Origin: Bacteroidales bacterium
Lineage (GTDB): Bacteria > Bacteroidota > Bacteroidia > Bacteroidales > F082
Direction of reading: 5' to 3'
Length of the DNA stretch: 44,274 nt
Assembly: GCA_017537965.1 (NCBI GenBank)
Contig: JAFYJV010000003.1
Location: 1 to 44,274 of the forward strand
Under the pieces are notes generated by a model. The model was given only the letters and a program-made list of their open reading frames with translations, did no database searches and was not told where the DNA came from. Of this stretch, positions 24,274-34,755 are shown piece after piece; the stretch's first letter is position 1, and each line of letters begins with the position of its first letter. The position numbers were made by a program, and so were the translations under genes.

Positions 24274-24538
24274 TGAATTAGTGAAAGGTTTATCCTTTTG
24301 AATAGATATGGTCGGGGACCTGAAAACTAAACCGTTATAGGTCTCTGCACGATGCGGACAAAGGTAAAGAAAATGCGGTTGCATCGTGGGTTTATAGACT
24401 TCAGGCCTGAATTATGGCCGAAAATCTCCCTGACTACATCTTGAAAAACCGTGAATCTTGAGCTGTGTTCAGCTTGAGCAAAGAAATATTGTCCAAAACA
24501 TAGGATTAACAACAATTCAAACAATTAAACCTAACAAA
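24274..24538 (+). promoter_or_regulatory. Structured 5' leader of rpsL operon
   Basis: This 265-base untranslated leader can fold into several stems: AAAGG/CCTTT (24284-24298); a two-part stem AGGTCT/AGACTT plus CACGATGC/GCATCGTG (24339-24401); the palindrome TTCAGGCCTGAA (24400-24411); and a hairpin GAGCTG-TGTT-CAGCTT at 24460-24475. Such leaders in other phyla bind a ribosomal protein for feedback control; here that role is inference. No U-tract terminator is seen and I know no matching RNA family. Confidence 0.5.
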
Positions 24539-24928
24539 ATGCCGACTATTCAACAATTAGTGCGCAAAGGGCGCCAAAAATTGATCGACAAGAGTAAGTC
24601 ACCAGCATTGGATTCATGTCCGCAGCGCCGTGGCGTGTGTGTTCGTGTTTACACGACGACCCCTAAGAAGCCTAACTCAGCAATGCGTAAGGTTGCCAGG
24701 GTCCGTTTGACCAACCAAAAGGAAGTCAACGCATACATCCCGGGTGAAGGCCATAACCTGCAGGAGCACTCTATCGTGATGATCAGAGGAGGCCGTGTGA
24801 AGGATCTTCCAGGTGTTCGTTATCACATCATTCGTGGTGCGTTGGATACCTCTGGCGTTGACGGTCGCCGTCAGCGCAGATCGAAGTACGGTGCCAAGAG
24901 ACCGAAAAAGACCGCCGCAAAGAAGTAA
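24539..24928 (+). CDS. rpsL: 30S ribosomal protein S12
   Basis: S12 sits at the decoding centre of the 30S subunit. The 129-residue protein starts [12 protein letters not shown] and contains [20 protein letters not shown] and [13 protein letters not shown]. The lysines whose changes give streptomycin resistance (K43 and the Lys of GRVKDLPG) are the wild-type residues. ATG 24539 is the family start; the frame extends upstream without meaning. First gene of the cluster. Confidence 0.98.
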   Translation: MPTIQQLVRKGRQKLIDKSKSPALDSCPQRRGVCVRVYTTTPKKPNSAMRKVARVRLTNQKEVNAYIPGEGHNLQEHSIVMIRGGRVKDLPGVRYHIIRGALDTSGVDGRRQRRSKYGAKRPKKTAAKK

Positions 24929-24964
24929 AAGGCAAAGTAACAGTAGTAAAAAAGAGTTTTAGAA

Positions 24965-25432
24965 ATGAGAAAAGCTAAACCAAAGAAGAGAATCATCCTT
25001 CCGGATCCCAAGTACAATGACGTGCTGGTCACCAAGTTCGTGAACAACATCATGCTCAAAGGAAAGAAGAATCTGGCATACGAGATTTTCTACGAAGCAA
25101 TGGACATCATTGAGGAGAAGCTCAACGAGAATCCTGTCGAGGTGTGGAAGAAGGCCCTGGCCAACGTCACTCCTCAGGTCGAGGTTCGCAGCCGCCGTAT
25201 CGGTGGTGCCACCTTCCAGATTCCTTCAGAAATCCGTCCTGCCCGCAAGCAGAGCATCGGTATGAAGAACCTGATCAACTATGCTCGTAAACGTCACGAG
25301 AAGTCGATGGCCCTGAAGCTCGCTTCGGAAATCATGCAAGCCTACAAGGAAGAAGGTTCTGCTTTCAAGAAGAAGGAGGAGATCCACCGCATGGCTGATG
25401 CCAACAAGGCCTTCTCGCACTTCAGATTCTAA
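24965..25432 (+). CDS. rpsG: 30S ribosomal protein S7
   Basis: S7 nucleates assembly of the 30S head and binds 16S rRNA near the E site. The 155-residue protein starts [27 protein letters not shown] and has the conserved [21 protein letters not shown]. It lies 36 bases after rpsL and 25 bases before fusA. In E. coli S7 represses this operon from the rpsL-rpsG spacer; the spacer here is short and shows no strong hairpin. Confidence 0.98.
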   Translation: MRKAKPKKRIILPDPKYNDVLVTKFVNNIMLKGKKNLAYEIFYEAMDIIEEKLNENPVEVWKKALANVTPQVEVRSRRIGGATFQIPSEIRPARKQSIGMKNLINYARKRHEKSMALKLASEIMQAYKEEGSAFKKKEEIHRMADANKAFSHFRF

Positions 25433-25457
25433 TCATTCAATAAAGGTATAAGAAGCA

Positions 25458-27578
25458 ATGGCAAGCGTCCCTGAAAATATGATCAACCTCAGCCTCACGC
25501 GTAATATCGGCATCATGGCTCACATCGATGCCGGTAAGACGACGACGACGGAGCGTATCCTCTATTATACGGGTCGCAGCCATAAGATCGGTGAGGTTCA
25601 CGACGGTGCTGCCACCATGGACTGGATGGTCCAGGAGCAGGAACGCGGAATCACCATCACTTCAGCTGCCACCACGGTGTTCTGGCATCTTAACAACGAG
25701 GCCTACAAGATCAACATCATCGACACTCCCGGCCATGTGGATTTCACAGTGGAGGTGGAGCGCTCGCTCCGCGTACTCGATGGCGCCATCGCCATCTTCT
25801 GTGCCGTTGGCGGAGTGGAGCCTCAGTCGGAGACCGTGTGGCACCAGGCTGACAAGTACAAAGTGCCCCGTATTTGCTTTGTGAACAAGATGGACCGTGC
25901 CGGTGCGGATTTCTTCAAGGTTATGGATGAAATCCGTGAGCGCCTGCACGCCAACCCCATCCCGCTTCAGCTTCCCATCGGCGTCGAAGACAGCTTCGTC
26001 GGCGTGGTTGACCTGCTGAAGAACAAGGCATACGTGTGGGACGAGGAAGACAACGGCTCGCATTATGAAGAAGTGGCCATCCCTGATGACATGAAGGAAG
26101 AGGTAGCCAAATACCGCACCATGATCATCGAGGGCGCCGCCGAGGACAACGAGGCCTTGTTCGAGAAATATATGGAAGACCCCGACAGCATCACCGAGGA
26201 AGAGTTGATCGCCCAGCTCCGCAAGGAGACCTTGGAACTCAACATCTGCCCTGTGTTCTGCGGCGCTTCCTTCAAGAACAAGGGCGTCCAGATGTTGCTC
26301 GACGGCATCGTCAACTACCTGCCGAGCCCCTTGGATGTCGATCACGTAAGCGGCATCAACCCCAAGACCGGAGAAGAGGAAATCCGCAAGTCCGACCCGA
26401 ACGGGCCGTTCTGCGCGTTGGCGTTCAAGATCGCCACCGATCCCTTCGTCGGTCGTCTTTGTTTCTTCCGCGTCTATTCGGGCACTTTGAAAGCCGGCGA
26501 AACGGTTTTGAACACGGGAACGGGCAAGCGTGAACGCATTGCCAAGATCGTTCAGATGCACGCCAACAAGCAGAACCCGCTGGAGGAGATCTCCGCAGGT
26601 GACATCGGCGCCGCCGTGGGCTTCAAGACCATCCGTACCGGCGATACTTTGACCGTCGAAAACAAGCCACTGGTGCTTGAAAACATCAAGTTCCCGGATC
26701 CAGTGGTCAACGTCGCGATCGAGCCTAAGACAACCGCAGACATTGAAAAGATGGAGACCTCGCTCGCCAAGCTGGTGGAGGAGGATCCCACCTTGTTCGT
26801 ACACCTCGATGAAAACTCGGGACAGACCATCCTGTCGGGTATGGGCGAATTGCACCTTGATATTATTATCGACCGTCTCAGAAGAGAATTTGGCGTTGAA
26901 GTCAACCAGGGTCGTCCACAGGTCGCATATAAGGAAACCTTTACCAACACGATTCAGCACCGTGAAGTCTATAAAAAACAGACCGGTGGAAAAGGTAAAT
27001 TTGCCGATATCGAGTTTACGATGGGTCCCGCTGACGAGGGTGTCGTCGGTTTGCAGTTTGTCGATGAAGTCAAGAATGGTGCCATCCCGCGCGAATTCAT
27101 GCCTGCCATCGAGAAAGGTTTCAAGGGAGCCATGTCCAATGGTGTCCTCGCAGGTTTCCCTGTCGAAAACGCCAAAGTCGTCGTCACCGACGGTTCGTTC
27201 CATCCAGTCGATAGCGACGCCCTCTCGTTCGAGTCGTGCGCCCACATCGGCTTCAAGGAGGCCGGTCTCAAGGCTGGCGCCGTCCTGACGGAACCCATCA
27301 TGCGTGTCGAAATCCATTGCCCTGACGAATACATTGGTGATGTCACGGGCGATTTGAACAAGAAGAGATCCATATTGCGTGAAGTCAATGCCAACATCGG
27401 CTTCCAGGTCATCAAGGCGGACGTGCCGCTGGCTGAGATGTTCGGATACATCACTACCTTGCGTTCGATCACATCGGGCCACGCCACGTTCAACATGGAA
27501 ATCAGCCATTACGCCCCCGTGCCTGAAGCCCTTGCCGACATCGTAATTAAAAAAGCAAAAGGACTTTATTTCATTTAA
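25458..27578 (+). CDS. fusA: Elongation factor G
   Basis: EF-G is the GTPase that drives translocation and, with RRF, recycling. The 706-residue protein has the G1 loop [12 protein letters not shown] (21-32), the switch segment RGITITSA (63-70), G3 DTPGHVDF (89-96) and G4 NKMDR (143-147), then domains II-V. All GTPase motifs are intact, so this is the standard enzyme rather than a GTPase-defective paralogue. Its place before rpsJ without tuf between them is normal for Bacteroidota. Confidence 0.98.
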   Translation: MASVPENMINLSLTRNIGIMAHIDAGKTTTTERILYYTGRSHKIGEVHDGAATMDWMVQEQERGITITSAATTVFWHLNNEAYKINIIDTPGHVDFTVEVERSLRVLDGAIAIFCAVGGVEPQSETVWHQADKYKVPRICFVNKMDRAGADFFKVMDEIRERLHANPIPLQLPIGVEDSFVGVVDLLKNKAYVWDEEDNGSHYEEVAIPDDMKEEVAKYRTMIIEGAAEDNEALFEKYMEDPDSITEEELIAQLRKETLELNICPVFCGASFKNKGVQMLLDGIVNYLPSPLDVDHVSGINPKTGEEEIRKSDPNGPFCALAFKIATDPFVGRLCFFRVYSGTLKAGETVLNTGTGKRERIAKIVQMHANKQNPLEEISAGDIGAAVGFKTIRTGDTLTVENKPLVLENIKFPDPVVNVAIEPKTTADIEKMETSLAKLVEEDPTLFVHLDENSGQTILSGMGELHLDIIIDRLRREFGVEVNQGRPQVAYKETFTNTIQHREVYKKQTGGKGKFADIEFTMGPADEGVVGLQFVDEVKNGAIPREFMPAIEKGFKGAMSNGVLAGFPVENAKVVVTDGSFHPVDSDALSFESCAHIGFKEAGLKAGAVLTEPIMRVEIHCPDEYIGDVTGDLNKKRSILREVNANIGFQVIKADVPLAEMFGYITTLRSITSGHATFNMEISHYAPVPEALADIVIKKAKGLYFI

Positions 27579-27607
27579 GAAAGACAAATCTATAAATAAT
27601 AATTATT

Positions 27608-27913
27608 GTGAGCCAGAGAATTAGAATTAAGTTAAAGTCACACGATCACAACTTGGTTGACAAATCAGCCCAGAAGATCGTGAACACGATTAAGTTGACT
27701 GGAGCAGTTGTCAGCGGTCCCATTCCGTTGCCGACCAACAAGAAGATCTACACCGTGCTGCGTTCTACGTTCGTTCACAAGAAATCGAGAGAACAGTTCG
27801 AGCTCTCCACTTACAAGAGACTGCTTGACATCTACAACTCGACTTCCCAGACGATCGACGCACTGATGAAGCTGGAGCTCCCCAGTGGTGTGGAAGTGGA
27901 AATCAAATTGTAA
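27608..27913 (+). CDS. rpsJ: 30S ribosomal protein S10
   Basis: S10 is in the 30S head and is also the NusE partner in antitermination. The 101-residue protein starts with GTG (27608), giving [20 protein letters not shown], and contains [29 protein letters not shown]. No ATG in frame offers the conserved N-terminus, so GTG is accepted. It opens the S10 part of the cluster, 29 bases after fusA, with no promoter-like box in the spacer. Confidence 0.96.
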   Translation: MSQRIRIKLKSHDHNLVDKSAQKIVNTIKLTGAVVSGPIPLPTNKKIYTVLRSTFVHKKSREQFELSTYKRLLDIYNSTSQTIDALMKLELPSGVEVEIKL

Positions 27914-27951
27914 AAAACCTATCTAGTACAAAAAATTAAAGCTAAGTAGCA

Positions 27952-28581
27952 ATGTCAGGATTACTAGGAAAAAAGATTGGGATGACGAGCATCTACGATG
28001 AGAGCGGCAAGATGATTCCGGTTACGGTCATCGAGGCTGGTCCGTGCGTGGTCACCCAAGTCAGAACAGTAGAGAAAGACGGTTATAGCGCTATTCAGTT
28101 GGGCTTCGATGAGAAGAAGGTGAAGAACTCCACCAAGGCTGAGCAAGGTCACTTCGCAAAGGCCAACACGACTCCCAAGAAACTGGTGCGCGAATTTTCA
28201 CGTTTCGAAGAAGGCCACAGAAAACAATTGGGCGAAACGTTAACCGTTGACGTCTTCATGGAAGGCGAATTTGTCGATGTCAGTGGCATCAGCAAAGGAA
28301 AGGGCTTCCAAGGCGTAGTGAAACGCCATCATTTCAATGGCGTTGGTCAGCAGACTCACGGTCAGCACAACCGTTTGAGAAAACCGGGTTCCATCGGTGC
28401 CTGCGCTTATCCTTCGAGAGTTTTCAAGGGATTGCGCATGGGTGGTCAGATGGGCAACCGCAAAGTTAAAGTTACGAACTTGCAGATCGTGAAGATCGAT
28501 GCAAGCAAGAATTTGTTGGTGGTGAAGGGCGCTGTTCCAGGCCACAAGAATGGATATTTAATGATTGAGAGATGGAGTTAA
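27952..28581 (+). CDS. rplC: 50S ribosomal protein L3
   Basis: L3 binds domain VI of 23S rRNA near the peptidyl transferase centre. The 209-residue protein starts [21 protein letters not shown] and contains [15 protein letters not shown]...[15 protein letters not shown], the conserved loop that reaches the catalytic centre. Its last 10 bases overlap the start of rplD, so the two are likely coupled in translation. Confidence 0.97.
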   Translation: MSGLLGKKIGMTSIYDESGKMIPVTVIEAGPCVVTQVRTVEKDGYSAIQLGFDEKKVKNSTKAEQGHFAKANTTPKKLVREFSRFEEGHRKQLGETLTVDVFMEGEFVDVSGISKGKGFQGVVKRHHFNGVGQQTHGQHNRLRKPGSIGACAYPSRVFKGLRMGGQMGNRKVKVTNLQIVKIDASKNLLVVKGAVPGHKNGYLMIERWS

Positions 28582-29198
28582 CAGTTTATAACATCAAAGG
28601 CGAAGACACCGGCCGTAAGGTCCAGCTGAATGACAACATTTACGCTGTTGAGCCTAACGAGCATGTCATGTATCTGGCAGTGAAGCAATATCTCGCTGAC
28701 CAGCGTCAGGGAACTCACAAGTCGAAGGAACGCAGCGAACTCTCCGGCAGCACCCGCAAGCTCTTCCGTCAGAAGGGTACCGGCGGTGCCCGTCGTGGTG
28801 ACATCAACTCTCCGTTGCTGAGAGGCGGTGCCCGCGTGTTCGGTCCCAAGCCGCGCGATTACAGCTTCAAGCTGAACAAGAAGGTCAAGGCCTTGGCCCG
28901 TAGGTCGGCCCTCACCTGCAAAGTCAATGACAACGAGATCATCGTTGTGGAAGACTTCACGTTCGATACCATCAAGACGAAGCAGATAGTCAACATCCTC
29001 GACAGCTTCAAGGTCAATGGTAAGAGAAACATGTTCGTGTTTACGGAACCCGATCGCAACGTGGTGCTCTCGGCACGCAACATCCAGCGCACCAGCGTCG
29101 TCCTGGCCCGTAACCTGAATACTTATGATATTCTGAACGCCAAGAAGATCTTCATCACTGAAAGTGCTCTGAAGCCCATTGACGAGATTCTTGGATAA
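28572..29198 (+). CDS. rplD: 50S ribosomal protein L4
   Basis: L4 lines the exit tunnel; in E. coli it represses the S10 operon. The 208-residue protein has the tunnel loop region [36 protein letters not shown] and the C-terminal globular part. ATG 28572 lies within rplC (ATGGAGTTAA overlap). No S10-type leader is visible because the operon is joined to fusA, so E. coli-style L4 control is unlikely. Confidence 0.97.
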   Translation: MELTVYNIKGEDTGRKVQLNDNIYAVEPNEHVMYLAVKQYLADQRQGTHKSKERSELSGSTRKLFRQKGTGGARRGDINSPLLRGGARVFGPKPRDYSFKLNKKVKALARRSALTCKVNDNEIIVVEDFTFDTIKTKQIVNILDSFKVNGKRNMFVFTEPDRNVVLSARNIQRTSVVLARNLNTYDILNAKKIFITESALKPIDEILG

Positions 29199-29224
29199 TG
29201 TTAAACTTTTAAAACTGAAAAGAG

Positions 29225-29515
29225 ATGATTATCATTAAGAAACCCGTCATTACTGAGAAGATGACTTCAATAAGCGAAAAGCTTAACCGCTATGCATTTA
29301 TCGTGGATACCCGCGCCAACAAGATTCAGATCAAGAAGGCCGTTGAGGACCTCTATGGTGTGAAGGTTACCGCCGTCAACACGATGAATTACGAAGGAAA
29401 GTCAAAGTCACGCTATACCAAGAGTGGCGTCATTACCGGCAAGGCCAGTGACACCAAGAAGGCGATTGTGACGTTGGCTGAAGGTGAAACAATTGACTTT
29501 TTTAGCAATATCTGA
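29225..29515 (+). CDS. rplW: 50S ribosomal protein L23
   Basis: L23 sits at the tunnel exit and docks trigger factor and SRP. The 96-residue protein has [39 protein letters not shown] and a short basic extended loop. Length and motifs are normal. It ends 2 bases before rplB. Confidence 0.97.
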   Translation: MIIIKKPVITEKMTSISEKLNRYAFIVDTRANKIQIKKAVEDLYGVKVTAVNTMNYEGKSKSRYTKSGVITGKASDTKKAIVTLAEGETIDFFSNI

Positions 29516-29517
29516 AA

Positions 29518-30342
29518 ATGGCTTTAAAGAAATATAAACCTACGACACCAGGTCAGCGTTTCAAGGTATTGAGCGCATTTGACGAGATCACGACCGACAG
29601 ACCCGAGAAGTCATTGCTGGCTCCTATGAAGAGCACCGGCGGTCGTAACTCCAGTGGTAAAATGACTGTTCGTTACAGAGGTGGCGGACACAAACAGAAA
29701 TACAGAATCATCGACTTCAAGCGTGACAAGGACGGCGTTCCGGGCATCGTTAAGACCATCGAATACGATCCGAACCGCACCGCCCGCATCGCCCTGGTAT
29801 TCTACAAGGACGGTGAGAAGCGCTACATCATCGCTCCCGCCGGCTTGAAGGTCGGACAGGAAGTGATCAGCGGCAAGGGAGCCCAGCCGAATGTTGGCAA
29901 CACCTTGTTCCTCAGCGAAGTCCCGTTCGGTACTATCATTCACAACATCGAGTTGCGTCCCGGTCAGGGCGCCAAGATGGCAAGAAGCGCCGGTTCTTAC
30001 GCACAGCTTATGTCGCGTGAAGGCAAGTATGCCATCCTTCGCATGCCCTCTGGCGAGACTCGTATGATTCTCCAAACTTGCAAAGCTACGATCGGTTCGG
30101 TCTCCAATGGTGACCACAACCTCGAGAAGTCGGGCAAGGCTGGCCGCAGCCGCTGGTTGGGCCGCCGTCCTCACAACCGTGGTGTTGTCATGAACCCTGT
30201 CGATCACCCGATGGGTGGTGGCGAAGGCCGTGCCTCCGGCGGTCACCCGCGTTCACGCAAGGGTTTGCCGGCAAAGGGTTACAAGACTCGTTCGCCAAAG
30301 GCTGCCTCGAGCAAGTACATTATCGAAAGAAGAAAGAAGTAA
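29518..30342 (+). CDS. rplB: 50S ribosomal protein L2
   Basis: L2 is one of the most conserved rRNA-binding proteins and supports peptidyl transfer and subunit joining. The 274-residue protein includes [18 protein letters not shown] and [17 protein letters not shown], with the conserved His near residue 230. The end is rich in basic residues (IIERRKK). It follows rplW by 2 bases. Confidence 0.98.
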   Translation: MALKKYKPTTPGQRFKVLSAFDEITTDRPEKSLLAPMKSTGGRNSSGKMTVRYRGGGHKQKYRIIDFKRDKDGVPGIVKTIEYDPNRTARIALVFYKDGEKRYIIAPAGLKVGQEVISGKGAQPNVGNTLFLSEVPFGTIIHNIELRPGQGAKMARSAGSYAQLMSREGKYAILRMPSGETRMILQTCKATIGSVSNGDHNLEKSGKAGRSRWLGRRPHNRGVVMNPVDHPMGGGEGRASGGHPRSRKGLPAKGYKTRSPKAASSKYIIERRKK

Positions 30343-30366
30343 TCATCAGGAAAATCGCATAAAACT

Positions 30367-30645
30367 ATGAGTAGATCATTAAAAAAAGGCCCGTACATCC
30401 ACTACAAACTCTATCAGAGAGTGATGGAAAACGTTGAAAGCGGCAAGAAGACCGTGATCAAGACTTGGTCAAGAGCATCCATGATTTCTCCTGATTTCGT
30501 CGGACAGACCATCGCCGTCCACAATGGCAACAAGTTCATCCCGGTCTATGTGACTGAGAACATGGTTGGCCACAAGCTTGGCGAGTTCGCCCCGACCCGT
30601 ATCTTCAGAGGTCATGCCGGTAACAAAGATAAAGGTAACAAGTAA
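30367..30645 (+). CDS. rpsS: 30S ribosomal protein S19
   Basis: S19 is in the 30S head next to S13. The 92-residue protein starts [19 protein letters not shown] and has [21 protein letters not shown] and [12 protein letters not shown]. It is a normal family member lying between rplB and rplV. Confidence 0.97.
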   Translation: MSRSLKKGPYIHYKLYQRVMENVESGKKTVIKTWSRASMISPDFVGQTIAVHNGNKFIPVYVTENMVGHKLGEFAPTRIFRGHAGNKDKGNK

Positions 30646-30660
30646 TATTAGGAGGTAACA

Positions 30661-31068
30661 ATGGGAGCTAGAAAACACAACAGAGCCGAAGCCATCAAGG
30701 AGGCTCGCAAAAACGTAGCCATCGCTCATCTGAACAACGTGCCGACGTCACCTTACAAGATGCGTCTCGTGGCCGACATGATCAGAGGTCAGAAGGTGGA
30801 GCTTGCACTGCATGCCTTGCAATATTCAACCAAGGAAGCATCGAACAAGGTTTACAAACTGCTTCGTTCGGCAATTGCTAACTGGGAAGCCAAGAATGAA
30901 GGAAAGCGCGTTGAGGACAGCAACCTCTACGTGAAGGAAATCTGGGTGGACGAAGGCCGTACGCTGAAGCGCATCCAAGCCGCCCCTCACGGACGTGCAT
31001 TCCACATCCGCAAGCGTTCAAATCATGTTACGATCATTTTGGACAGCAGAATTGCAAAGGAAGAATAA
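30661..31068 (+). CDS. rplV: 50S ribosomal protein L22
   Basis: L22 contributes a beta-hairpin to the exit tunnel. The 135-residue protein has [21 protein letters not shown] and the hairpin region [28 protein letters not shown]. Unlike most genes here it is preceded by a perfect Shine-Dalgarno sequence AGGAGGT (30650-30656), four bases before the ATG. This is rare in the phylum, where the anti-Shine-Dalgarno sequence is largely sequestered. Confidence 0.97.
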   Translation: MGARKHNRAEAIKEARKNVAIAHLNNVPTSPYKMRLVADMIRGQKVELALHALQYSTKEASNKVYKLLRSAIANWEAKNEGKRVEDSNLYVKEIWVDEGRTLKRIQAAPHGRAFHIRKRSNHVTIILDSRIAKEE

Positions 31069-31091
31069 GTTGAATAATTAGATAAGTTAAA

Positions 31092-31817
31092 ATGGGACAA
31101 AAAACTAATCCTATAGGTCTTAGATTGGGAATCATCAAAGGATGGGATTCCAATTGGTATGGCGGAAAAGACTTTTCAGCCAAGCTCGTTGAAGACGACA
31201 AGATCCGCAAGTATCTGAACGCTCGTCTTGGCAAGGCTGGCATCTCAAAGATCGCCATTGAACGTTCCTTGAAGTATGTTACCGTTACCATCTTCACTGC
31301 TCGTCCGGGCATGATCATCGGCAAGGGTGGCGAGGAAGTTGACAAGCTGAAGAAAGAGCTCGTCAAGCTGACTGGCAAGGAGATCCAAATCAACATCAAC
31401 GAGATCAAGAGACCTGAACTCGATGCTTACATCGTCGCTAGTACGATTGCAAAACAAATTGAAGGACGTGTTTCATTCCGTCGCGCTATCAAGACCGCTG
31501 TTGCCGGCACCATGAGAATCGGTGCGGAAGGCATCAAGATCATGATCTCCGGCCGTGTCGGCGGCGCCGAAATGTCACGTGCTGAATCCTACAAGGAGGG
31601 CCGTATCCCGCTGCACACGCTGCGCGCCGACATCGACTACTCTTTGGTTGAGGCTCACACTTCATACGGCCGTCTCGGCATCAAGGTGTGGATCTGCAAA
31701 GGTGAAATCTATGGCAAGCCCGAACTCGTCCCGACGAGCGTCAACAACCAGGCCAAGCGCCCCGCTGCTGCCAAACCCGCCGGTGCCCCGCGTCGTGGCA
31801 ATGGAAAACGTAAATAA
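31092..31817 (+). CDS. rpsC: 30S ribosomal protein S3
   Basis: S3 forms part of the mRNA entry site. The 241-residue protein starts [20 protein letters not shown], has the KH motif [20 protein letters not shown] and the C-terminal domain with RISGAEM-type [14 protein letters not shown] short Ala/Pro-rich basic tail ([19 protein letters not shown]) extends beyond the usual core. Confidence 0.97.
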   Translation: MGQKTNPIGLRLGIIKGWDSNWYGGKDFSAKLVEDDKIRKYLNARLGKAGISKIAIERSLKYVTVTIFTARPGMIIGKGGEEVDKLKKELVKLTGKEIQININEIKRPELDAYIVASTIAKQIEGRVSFRRAIKTAVAGTMRIGAEGIKIMISGRVGGAEMSRAESYKEGRIPLHTLRADIDYSLVEAHTSYGRLGIKVWICKGEIYGKPELVPTSVNNQAKRPAAAKPAGAPRRGNGKRK

Positions 31818-31847
31818 TTTTTTGTGAACTTTAAAAGTTAAGTAACG

Positions 31848-32267
31848 ATGTTACAACCGAAAAGACAAAAATTCAGAAGACCCCAAAAAGGTAAGATGAA
31901 AGGCAACGCTTTCCGTGGCCATGAGTTAGCTTTTGGATCTTTTGGTATCAAGACAATGGAAGAGGCTTTGATCACGGCTCGCCAGATCGAAGCTGCCCGT
32001 CAAGCCGTTACACGTTATATGAAACGTGAAGGACAGATTTGGATCCGCATCTATCCCGACAAACCCATCACCAAGAAGCCTTTGGACGTCCGTATGGGTA
32101 AAGGTAAGGGTGATCCGGAATACTTTGTAGCTCGCGTTACCCCAGGTCACATGCTGTTTGAAGCTGAAGGTGTGCCGTTGGCAGTCGCCAAGGAAGCCCT
32201 CCGTCTCGCAGCCCAGAAACTGCCTGTAACGACGAAGTTTGTTGTTAGAAGAGATTACGTCGAATAA
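31848..32267 (+). CDS. rplP: 50S ribosomal protein L16
   Basis: L16 helps to position A-site tRNA. The 139-residue protein starts [21 protein letters not shown] and contains the arginine-hydroxylation-type region [21 protein letters not shown]. Length and motifs are normal. It lies 30 bases after rpsC. Confidence 0.97.
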   Translation: MLQPKRQKFRRPQKGKMKGNAFRGHELAFGSFGIKTMEEALITARQIEAARQAVTRYMKREGQIWIRIYPDKPITKKPLDVRMGKGKGDPEYFVARVTPGHMLFEAEGVPLAVAKEALRLAAQKLPVTTKFVVRRDYVE

Positions 32268-32285
32268 TTAAAGTTGGAATAAGCA

Positions 32286-32486
32286 ATGAAAAAAGAATCT
32301 TTAAAAGAGTTGAGCGTAGCCGATCTGAACGAACGTCTCGAACAGGCTCGTGAACAGCTGGTCAAGATGAACCTCAACCACGCTGCCTCCCCGCTGGAGA
32401 ACCCGAATGTGATCCGCGCCACGCGTAAGAACATCGCCCGTATTCTGACTGAGTTGAGAAGACGCGAAATCGAACAGAGTAAATAA
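32286..32486 (+). CDS. rpmC: 50S ribosomal protein L29
   Basis: L29 is a two-helix protein at the tunnel exit. The 66-residue protein starts [20 protein letters not shown] and ends [20 protein letters not shown], the standard family pattern. It lies between rplP and rpsQ. Confidence 0.96.
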   Translation: MKKESLKELSVADLNERLEQAREQLVKMNLNHAASPLENPNVIRATRKNIARILTELRRREIEQSK

Positions 32487-32506
32487 CTTTAAACGACGCA
32501 TTACAA

Positions 32507-32767
32507 ATGGAAGAAACTAGAAATTTGAGAAAAGAGAGAATCGGCGTGGTTGTCAGCAATAAGATGGACAAATCCATCGTCGTGGAGATCGAGCGTCGTG
32601 AGAAGCACCCGATCTACGGTAAGTTCATCAAGAAAACGAACCGTTTTATGGCTCATGACGAGAAAAACGAGTGCAACATCGGTGACACCGTGCGCATCAT
32701 GGAAACCCGTCCCATGAGCAAGAATAAATGTTGGAGATTAGTAGAAATTATCGAAAGGGCTAAGTAA
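32507..32767 (+). CDS. rpsQ: 30S ribosomal protein S17
   Basis: S17 is an early-binding OB-fold protein of the 30S body. The 86-residue protein has [23 protein letters not shown] and [24 protein letters not shown], the usual signature. It ends one base before rplN, which argues for coupling. Confidence 0.97.
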   Translation: MEETRNLRKERIGVVVSNKMDKSIVVEIERREKHPIYGKFIKKTNRFMAHDEKNECNIGDTVRIMETRPMSKNKCWRLVEIIERAK

Positions 32768-32768
32768 T

Positions 32769-33137
32769 ATGATTCAACAGGAAACCAGACTCGCAGTAGC
32801 TGACAATAGCGGTGCAAAGGAAGTTCTCTGCATCAGAGTGTTAGGCGGAACCAAGAAACGTTACGCCCACACTGGCGACATCATCGTCGTCACCGTGAAA
32901 AGCGCCATTCCAAGCGGTAACATCAAGAAAGGTACCGTTTCAAAGGCAGTCGTAGTCCGCACCAAGAAGGAAACCCGTCGTGCCGACGGTTCCTACATCC
33001 GTTTCGATGACAATGCCTGTGTTCTTCTGAACAACGCCGGTGAACTTGTCGGAACCCGTATCTTTGGCCCCGTCGCCAGAGAGTTGCGTGAGAAGCAGTT
33101 TATGAAAATAGTTTCACTTGCTCCTGAAGTGTTGTAA
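32769..33137 (+). CDS. rplN: 50S ribosomal protein L14
   Basis: L14 forms intersubunit bridge B8. The 122-residue protein starts [22 protein letters not shown] and has [23 protein letters not shown] and [15 protein letters not shown]. This is the standard length and sequence. It opens the spc part of the cluster. Confidence 0.98.
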   Translation: MIQQETRLAVADNSGAKEVLCIRVLGGTKKRYAHTGDIIVVTVKSAIPSGNIKKGTVSKAVVVRTKKETRRADGSYIRFDDNACVLLNNAGELVGTRIFGPVARELREKQFMKIVSLAPEVL

Positions 33138-33155
33138 ATCAAAATTGAATTGACT

Positions 33156-33473
33156 ATGAAATTACATGTTAAGAAAGGCGACACTGTCCTGGTTCTTTCA
33201 GGCAATGACAAAGGCAAGCAAGGCAAAGTCATGAGCGTTGACCCGAAGTCGCAGAGAGCTATCGTCGAAGGCGTTAGAATCATCTCGAAGCACACCCGCC
33301 CCAACGCTGAACATCCTCAAGGTGGCATCATCAAGAAAGAAGCCCCTATCCACATCTCGAACCTCATGGTGGTTGACAATAGCGGCAAACCCACGAGAAT
33401 CGGGCGTAAGAAAGACGAAAAAACAGGTAAGTTAGTCCGTTATTCCAAGAAAACCGGAGAAATAATTAAGTAA
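33156..33473 (+). CDS. rplX: 50S ribosomal protein L24
   Basis: L24 starts 50S assembly. The 105-residue protein starts [25 protein letters not shown] (the KOW motif) at ATG 33156; a TTG two codons earlier is rejected. It has [22 protein letters not shown] in the middle. It ends one base before rplE. Confidence 0.96.
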   Translation: MKLHVKKGDTVLVLSGNDKGKQGKVMSVDPKSQRAIVEGVRIISKHTRPNAEHPQGGIIKKEAPIHISNLMVVDNSGKPTRIGRKKDEKTGKLVRYSKKTGEIIK

Positions 33474-33474
33474 G

Positions 33475-34032
33475 ATGAACTATCAACCCAGACTTAGAAC
33501 TCAATACAAGAGTGAAATCGTGCCTGCATTGATGGAGGAATTCCACTATAAGAGCGTGATGCAGGTTCCACGGCTTTTGAAAATTTCACTCAATCAGGGT
33601 ATCGGTGCTGCCTTGGCAGACAAGAAACTGATTGACTATGGTGTAGAGGAAATGAGCGCTATCACCGGTCAGAAAGCCGTTCCGACTATCTCAAGACACG
33701 ACGTCAGCAACTTCAAGCTGCGCCGTGGCAACCCGATTGGCGTTCACGTTACACTGCGCGGTGACAAGATGTACGAATTCCTCGAACGTCTGGTCTGCGT
33801 CGCTCTCCCGCGTGTCCGCGACTTCAGGGGTATCAACGACAAAGGCTTCGATGGCCGTGGCAACTACAGTTTCGGTATCACCGAACAGATCATCTTCCCG
33901 GAAATCGATATCGAAAAGGTCAACCACATCAATGGTATGAACATCACCTTCGTCACTTCAGCCAATACTGATCAAGAGGCTTTGGCTTTGTTGAAACAAT
34001 TTGGTCTTCCTTTTAAAAATCAAAAAAAGTAA
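33475..34032 (+). CDS. rplE: 50S ribosomal protein L5
   Basis: L5 binds 5S rRNA and contacts P-site tRNA and S13. The 185-residue protein has [42 protein letters not shown] and [10 protein letters not shown], and ends in [15 protein letters not shown]. It is a normal member and lies 3 bases before rpsN. Confidence 0.98.
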   Translation: MNYQPRLRTQYKSEIVPALMEEFHYKSVMQVPRLLKISLNQGIGAALADKKLIDYGVEEMSAITGQKAVPTISRHDVSNFKLRRGNPIGVHVTLRGDKMYEFLERLVCVALPRVRDFRGINDKGFDGRGNYSFGITEQIIFPEIDIEKVNHINGMNITFVTSANTDQEALALLKQFGLPFKNQKK

Positions 34033-34035
34033 ACC

Positions 34036-34305
34036 ATGGCAAAAGAGTCAATGAAAGCGCGTGAGCGCAAAAGAGCACAGATGGTTGCGAAATACGCAGC
34101 CAAGCGTGCAGCCTTGAAAGCAGCTGGCGATTATGAAGCATTGCAGAAACTGCCGAAGAACGCTTCCCCAGTCCGCCTCCACAACCGCTGCCAACTCACT
34201 GGCCGTCCAAAAGGCTATATGAGACAGTTCGGTATTTCACGTATCAACTTCCGTGAAATGGCACTGAAGGGCTTGATCCCCGGCGTAAAGAAAGCTAGTT
34301 GGTAA
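34036..34305 (+). CDS. rpsN: 30S ribosomal protein S14 (zinc-free type)
   Basis: S14 is in the 30S head near the decoding site. The 89-residue protein has the long form with a Lys/Arg/Ala-rich N-terminus ([20 protein letters not shown]) and no CxxC pairs; only one Cys (in [14 protein letters not shown]) remains. It is therefore independent of zinc, as is common in Bacteroidota. Confidence 0.97.
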   Translation: MAKESMKARERKRAQMVAKYAAKRAALKAAGDYEALQKLPKNASPVRLHNRCQLTGRPKGYMRQFGISRINFREMALKGLIPGVKKASW

Positions 34306-34326
34306 ACATTTTAGACAGAATTAAAG

Positions 34327-34731
34327 ATGAATACAGACCCTATAGCAGATTATTTGACCCGCATTCGCAATGCTGTCAATGCAAAGCATAGAATCGTTGA
34401 AATCCCGTCCTCGAACATCAAGAAGGCAATGACCAAGATCCTGTTCGAGAAAGGATACATCCTCAACTACAAGTTCGAGGAAGGTGAGAAGAAGTCACAG
34501 AACGTGATCAAGATCGCGCTGAAGTACCATCCTGTGACCAAGGTGCCCGCCATCTCCACCATCGACCGCGTTTCGCGTCCTGGCTTGAGAAAGTATGCGG
34601 ACAGTGAGAACCTTCCCCGAGTGATGAACGGCCTCGGCATCGCCATCATCTCCACCTCACAAGGTGTCATGACGGACAAAGAGGCCCGCAAGCTCCATAT
34701 CGGTGGCGAAGTGATTTGTTATGTTAGCTAA
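34327..34731 (+). CDS. rpsH: 30S ribosomal protein S8
   Basis: S8 binds the central domain of 16S rRNA; in E. coli it is the spc repressor acting at the rplE start. The 134-residue protein has [31 protein letters not shown] and [20 protein letters not shown]. It is a normal family member. Confidence 0.98.
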   Translation: MNTDPIADYLTRIRNAVNAKHRIVEIPSSNIKKAMTKILFEKGYILNYKFEEGEKKSQNVIKIALKYHPVTKVPAISTIDRVSRPGLRKYADSENLPRVMNGLGIAIISTSQGVMTDKEARKLHIGGEVICYVS

Positions 34732-34755
34732 TCAAAAGGAAAGGAGATAGGAATT

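Noticed and set aside
25662-27587. 641-residue open frame antisense to fusA
   Set aside because: Long antisense frames arise from the codon bias of highly expressed genes; its translation has no recognisable domain and fusA is certain.
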